From Archegozetes longisetosus (lineage: Eukaryota > Arthropoda > Arachnida > Sarcoptiformes > Trhypochthoniidae), in contig JAEMBT020000008.1 in the NCBI GenBank assembly GCA_018873245.2, positions 10,395,172 through 10,459,171 of the forward strand: DNA of 64,000 nucleotides, read 5' to 3'. Made by a program: the position numbers and the translations under genes. Under the pieces are notes generated by a model, which searched no databases, was not told the origin of the DNA, and was given only the letters and a program-made list of their open reading frames with translations. Below are positions 60,058-64,000 of this stretch, piece after piece (position 1 is the stretch's first letter; the number at the start of each line of letters is the position of its first letter).

Positions 60058-62628
60058 TCATGAACTAAATGCTTTATGATAAATCGATATTAACATTAAC
60101 TTAATATACACGAAGAATATGAATAGATTTTGCATTAAATAATAAAAGTAACCCGCAATTAAATAAATTAATAAATATAGTATCATTATCATACCTGTAA
60201 AAATTGGTAAAAGTAATTTCATATAGATAAAATTCGGAATTGTTTTAAAATAACTCAAAATCAATTTAAAATATTTGATCAATCGAAACAAATTGGCTTT
60301 GATCAACACAACAAAGACTATCAGTCGATTTTTGAGATATACGATAATTCTAATCAGTGAACCAATAGAATCCGCAAATTTAATGGGAGAAAGTCCAAAC
60401 CACAATCCGAGAATTCCACCGCAATTGTAGATTAACTGATTGACATCTAAGGTTAAAATTTCCTTATATTCCAAATGAGGCGACATTTCAGGTATGAGTT
60501 CTGAAATTGTTTCATTTGCCATCGACTTAGTTGACTTGATTCTGGTTTCGAAATAAGTGCTCTTACATTCGGACTCACATTTTCGCATACATTCTGTTTT
60601 AAATGAACTGAGTAGTGTATAATTAAGTGAAACAAAGCCGTTATAAAATCTATATCTATTTGACAACAAATGTCTCTCTAAATTAATAGCGAATTGTTCA
60701 GCATTCCTTAGGGGAATACAAGAGTATGTTTGGTTAACTTGATCCCAATAGCAATCGATTGGGCAATAATCGAGATATTTTTGGCCCAGTTTCTCAGCAT
60801 CTCTTTGATCAATACAAGCAGACTTAGAATTACTCCCTATTTTTGAATAAGAACTGTAAATTACTTTAGAATCCATACCCTCTGGAATAAGAAAAGACCT
60901 TTTTCCAAACACATATGCTGCATAGACATATGTGGATGCAATGATAAGGTCAGTTTTATTAAGATTAAAAATGATTTTCAAGTGTCTTGGCTTATAACTC
61001 GAGTCAGTATCTTCGTTGAAGATTATTCTATAATTGAAATGCATAACTGATCTATAATCGAGTTCAATTTCAATTTCGGGTTTCGTACAATTGGTTGACT
61101 TTCCATTAGCTATGATATTACACAACTTAATCATTTGGGTGATTCCTGTAATTTCGTAGAATTCTTTCATTTTGTAATTAATCAATAAATTTTTGAGAAA
61201 TATACTGAAGATATACTTCAATATCTTGATTCTAGTAAGTTTAAAGTTTTCGTTTAGATGTAACGAATAGTTTTTGAAGTAGTTTATCGCAAGTGGATGT
61301 TCTCTAATAACTTTATCGATACTTGTTGCATGTGGTTCCATAGATAAACAAATGTTAGGCACAACAATCCTATTACTCATTTCTAAACGTATCAAAGATT
61401 CACACTTTAAATAGGATGAGAAAACATCTATAATCTGGCTCACCATAATTATGGTATAAATAATAATAATAATTTGATTCAGTTTTGAAACTATCTTAAG
61501 GATTCGATCGAACTTAAGTCTGAACATCTCATTTCTAAAATTTATCAATGAAAACAGTTTTGTGCGAAAGTACATCAGGCTTAATAGTGATTCCGAGGTT
61601 AACTGATATAAACTTATTCCAAACCACATAGAAACCATTCCTCCAACAGAATACAAATACTGAGCAAAATTCATTTTTGGTAAATGAAATATCCATATTT
61701 CTTCTCCATAATCCTTACGTATTGTAATAGCACTTAGGCGTGCTTTTAATTGTTTATACCCTTTGCGTTCACTCCGAAAATACTGATTGAAACAATTTTT
61801 TCCACAAATCTTATCAAATGACTTCTCTTCAAGCTTTGTCCGGAAATCACATTTTATAGAAATATCGCAAACATTTTTCAGGCTTCCATTATTAAGACTA
61901 CTATAAAACCATCTTCTATAGCATTTACACTTGTCGAACTCTTTTTTCTACAAATATTTCACAATACAGTGTTCTCTCGATCGAGGACTATTTGATTGTA
62001 TAGAATGTTGTTCATAGTCATAACAGTTAGTCGAATAAGGATATGGTAGTCGCGTTTCTCTCATCGAAGTAAAGGTCAAATAATTAATACCAGTAGTTTC
62101 AAGTCTCAACTTATCTTTGGATAAATTGGGAGGACTTTTACTCGAATGTGTTAATAAGAAAATTTTCATTCCTTCCGGAATTTGAATAATTAGATTATAT
62201 GTGTCAGCTACTGTATAGTTTCTATCCAATAATTGACTGAAATATGTGAAACATCTATGAGCAGATGGTGTAACACTTTCCACTATCATAGTCAAATTAC
62301 TGCAATCAACATTTTTTGTTAAAGATTCTATTAATTCACACTTAATGTCTTTGCTCATTAACTCTCCTATTGTTTGATCCTTCAATCTCATGGCCTCATA
62401 TTTCAATAATTCTTTCTCAAAATCTATGCAAAATGTTAGAGCAGGCATATGTTGAATAAAGCTGCTTGTCTTAATATCAATAACAGATTCAAAATTGAGA
62501 TAATTAACTGTTAAATCTATTATTTGATAGATAAATAACGAAATGATGGTAAGTTTTTCGAATCGACGTAATAAGCGGCTGAGTGAAACTTTGAAAAAAG
62601 TCTTCTTTATAAAGTATGTTAATTTCAT
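60058..62628 (-). pseudogene. tandem two-subunit DEG/ENaC channel frame with one in-frame TAG
   Basis: One uninterrupted register of 857 codons from ATG 62628 to the stop at 60058, apart from TAG at 61950-61948 (codon 227). Unit 1: cytosolic basic N-terminus; TM1 about residues 24-41 (LTIISLFIYQIIDLTV); Cys-containing ectodomain (YPYSTNCYDYE, REHCIVKYL, TAG, then KKEFDKCKCYRRWFY and CGKNCF); TM2 with the gate GGMVSMWFGIS at about 329-339. After about 45 residues Unit 2 begins: TM1 about 383-403, long Cys-rich ectodomain (CPIDCYWDQ, CMRKCESEC), TM2 with CGGILGLWFGLS, then an extra hydrophobic C-tail. Both have the G-x-S selectivity motif of amiloride-sensitive channels. DEG/ENaC proteins form plasma-membrane sodium channels as trimers of single units, so a fused pair is odd. 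The TAG may be a nonsense mutation, a readthrough codon or a sequencing error. The in-frame codon upstream at 62640 is GTG and a TGA precedes it, so ATG 62628 is the start. Confidence 0.82.
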
Positions 62629-63205
62629 TTTGATAATCACAGTTCAAATCCTTATTCTGAAGTTCTCTGGACTTATTCTAAGCACTTCATATATCAACTC
62701 TCAATACTTTTTATCTATCCTCCGATTTTATAAATCGCCATTCAACACATGACTTCAGAAAGTTTAATCAAAGACATTCAAGAATAGAACTTATGTGCTA
62801 AGTAATGAATAGTATTGATTTATAAAACCACAAAATACATCTCAATATTTCGAAGATGATCACACGAAACAGCCGTATAGAAAATGAACGATGAAGTAAT
62901 GAGAATTTTGTTTACTAAAATTCAAATTTTTATACAAAAACCAATGAATGAATGGATGAATGAATGAACTCACAGCTTCAATTACATGTCACATATATGT
63001 ATAGAAGTAGTGACTTAGTTGATATTGCAGCAGTCAACTCAATTCCTTATTTTGATGAAATAGTAACGAGATAGTCGCCTAAAATTTTGCTTACAGCAAT
63101 ATGTTTGTGTAGTAAACCCTCTTCTAGTGAGTTCTCGATACAATGAAAGCAATATACTTATTCCAAAACATTTTCCAATTCGAAATAACCTCTTTATATA
63201 TTAAT
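62629..63205. other. intergenic upstream of the DEG/ENaC frame
   Basis: AT-rich with a short atgaatga run near 62945. No gene recognised; the plus-strand frame at 62543-62752 is the shadow of the channel gene. Confidence 0.5.
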
Positions 63206-63417
63206 AGTAAAACCTGGCTATAGTGGACGAAAAATGTTGGTTGGCAATAGAGATGTGCATCGTTTGAATTCCTGCACTTTTACCCACCCACAACAGCCAA
63301 GCCTTACGTCCTCACTTGCAAAAAAATCATAGCGAATATTCGCAAACATCAACGGGTGCAGGTTTGTGATACTCAATTTCTACTTCCCAGCGAATCACTA
63401 TATCAAGGTATTACTGT
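63206..63417. mobile_element. pogo/Tigger-like MITE
   Basis: gtaaaacctggctatagtgg at the left and the reverse complement of actatatcaaggtattactg at the right form inverted ends resembling the cagtaaaacctcgatat termini of pogo-like elements. The right end is followed by TA; the left boundary is eroded. No transposase. The rest of the window to 64000 shows only repeated tcaccg/tatcacc words. Confidence 0.5.
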
Positions 63418-64000
63418 ATTTTAAAATAATTAATTTTATAGAGAAGAATCTATTAATTTCAGGCAATAAATTTTTAATGTATTATCATTTCATGAGTATT
63501 TCGTATGACTCACTTCAAAATATTCTGTAATTATGAACTCTATGGTCTCATTAATATAAACTGGAAAGTTTCGAAATCTCATAAAATATTAACTGATTTT
63601 TTCGAATTTAATGTATTTCAAACCAGTAATACACTCTAGTTAATTTAAACGAATATATCGTACCTAATACTCAATAATATTGCAAAATTATTGATTTATT
63701 ATTTCTATGCTTGACTTTTCATTTTAAAAATCTATATTTCGCCATATTCAGTCAGTACTAAGAACCGGTAAATCACCGACAGCACCGTTTTTTAAGTATA
63801 GATATCGAACTCTAAGTTAAATATGAGTTTGAATCATATAATGGATGTCTTGTATTTGAGAGTTTTTATCACCTTTTATCACCGAAAGTTTCATTCGTGC
63901 TCCGAATCACCGTTTTCACCTATTTTTGCACCTTTTTCAATAATTTTTTGGTAAATCATTAGTAGAAAACCCTCAAAACTTTCCATAATTAAATCATGTG

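Noticed and set aside
61675..61950. Two independent neighbouring DEG/ENaC genes
   Set aside because: The sequence between the TAG and Met 319 stays in frame and carries conserved ectodomain cysteines and the TM2 of unit 1, which then runs on into unit 2 without a stop.

Overview
This is eukaryotic, AT-rich genomic DNA. Several genes here only read through after removing short GT-AG introns. Gene content (degenerate ionotropic receptors, DEG/ENaC channels, DUF229 proteins, a luciferase-like acyl-CoA synthetase and an SLC35-type sugar transporter) and intron style (62-90 bp introns beside longer repeat-filled ones) suggest an arthropod, most likely a chelicerate such as a mite. That placement is inference, since no diagnostic marker such as rDNA or mitochondrial sequence is present.

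Layout. (1) Positions 1-16.8 kb hold a minus-strand tandem array of four three-exon ionotropic receptor-like genes. Copy D (14183-16796) is intact and reads through 453 codons. Copies A (cut by the left edge), B and C are frameshifted. C has no first exon in view and carries a 2.2 kb hAT transposon with an 8-bp target duplication on its upstream side. (2) 17-21 kb is intergenic with one hAT-type MITE. (3) 21266-23095 is an intact four-exon acyl-CoA synthetase of the 4-coumarate ligase/luciferase type. (4) 24-33 kb is a repeat graveyard with a broken sugar-transporter copy split by a TA-flanked transposon. (5) 33.5-50.5 kb holds two divergent (tail-to-tail) copies of a five-exon DUF229 gene, each an unbroken 654-residue model. 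About 3 kb of each copy is almost identical and inverted. Between them lie the intact sugar transporter (40671-41702), a Tc1/mariner transposase pseudogene, piggyBac- and hAT-type MITEs and a large foldback. (6) 50.5-60 kb has no gene that I can support, only repeats, including a solo LTR nested in a piggyBac-type MITE. (7) 60058-62628 is one 857-codon frame holding two complete DEG/ENaC subunits head to tail, broken by a single in-frame TAG.

The genes are not an operon. They look like members of expanded surface families (receptor and channel families, DUF229 ectoenzyme-like proteins) evolving by duplication, inversion and decay in transposon-rich DNA. The most unusual item is the concatenated two-subunit DEG/ENaC frame. 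The next is the inverted DUF229 pair, where exon 1 is much more diverged than exons 2-5.
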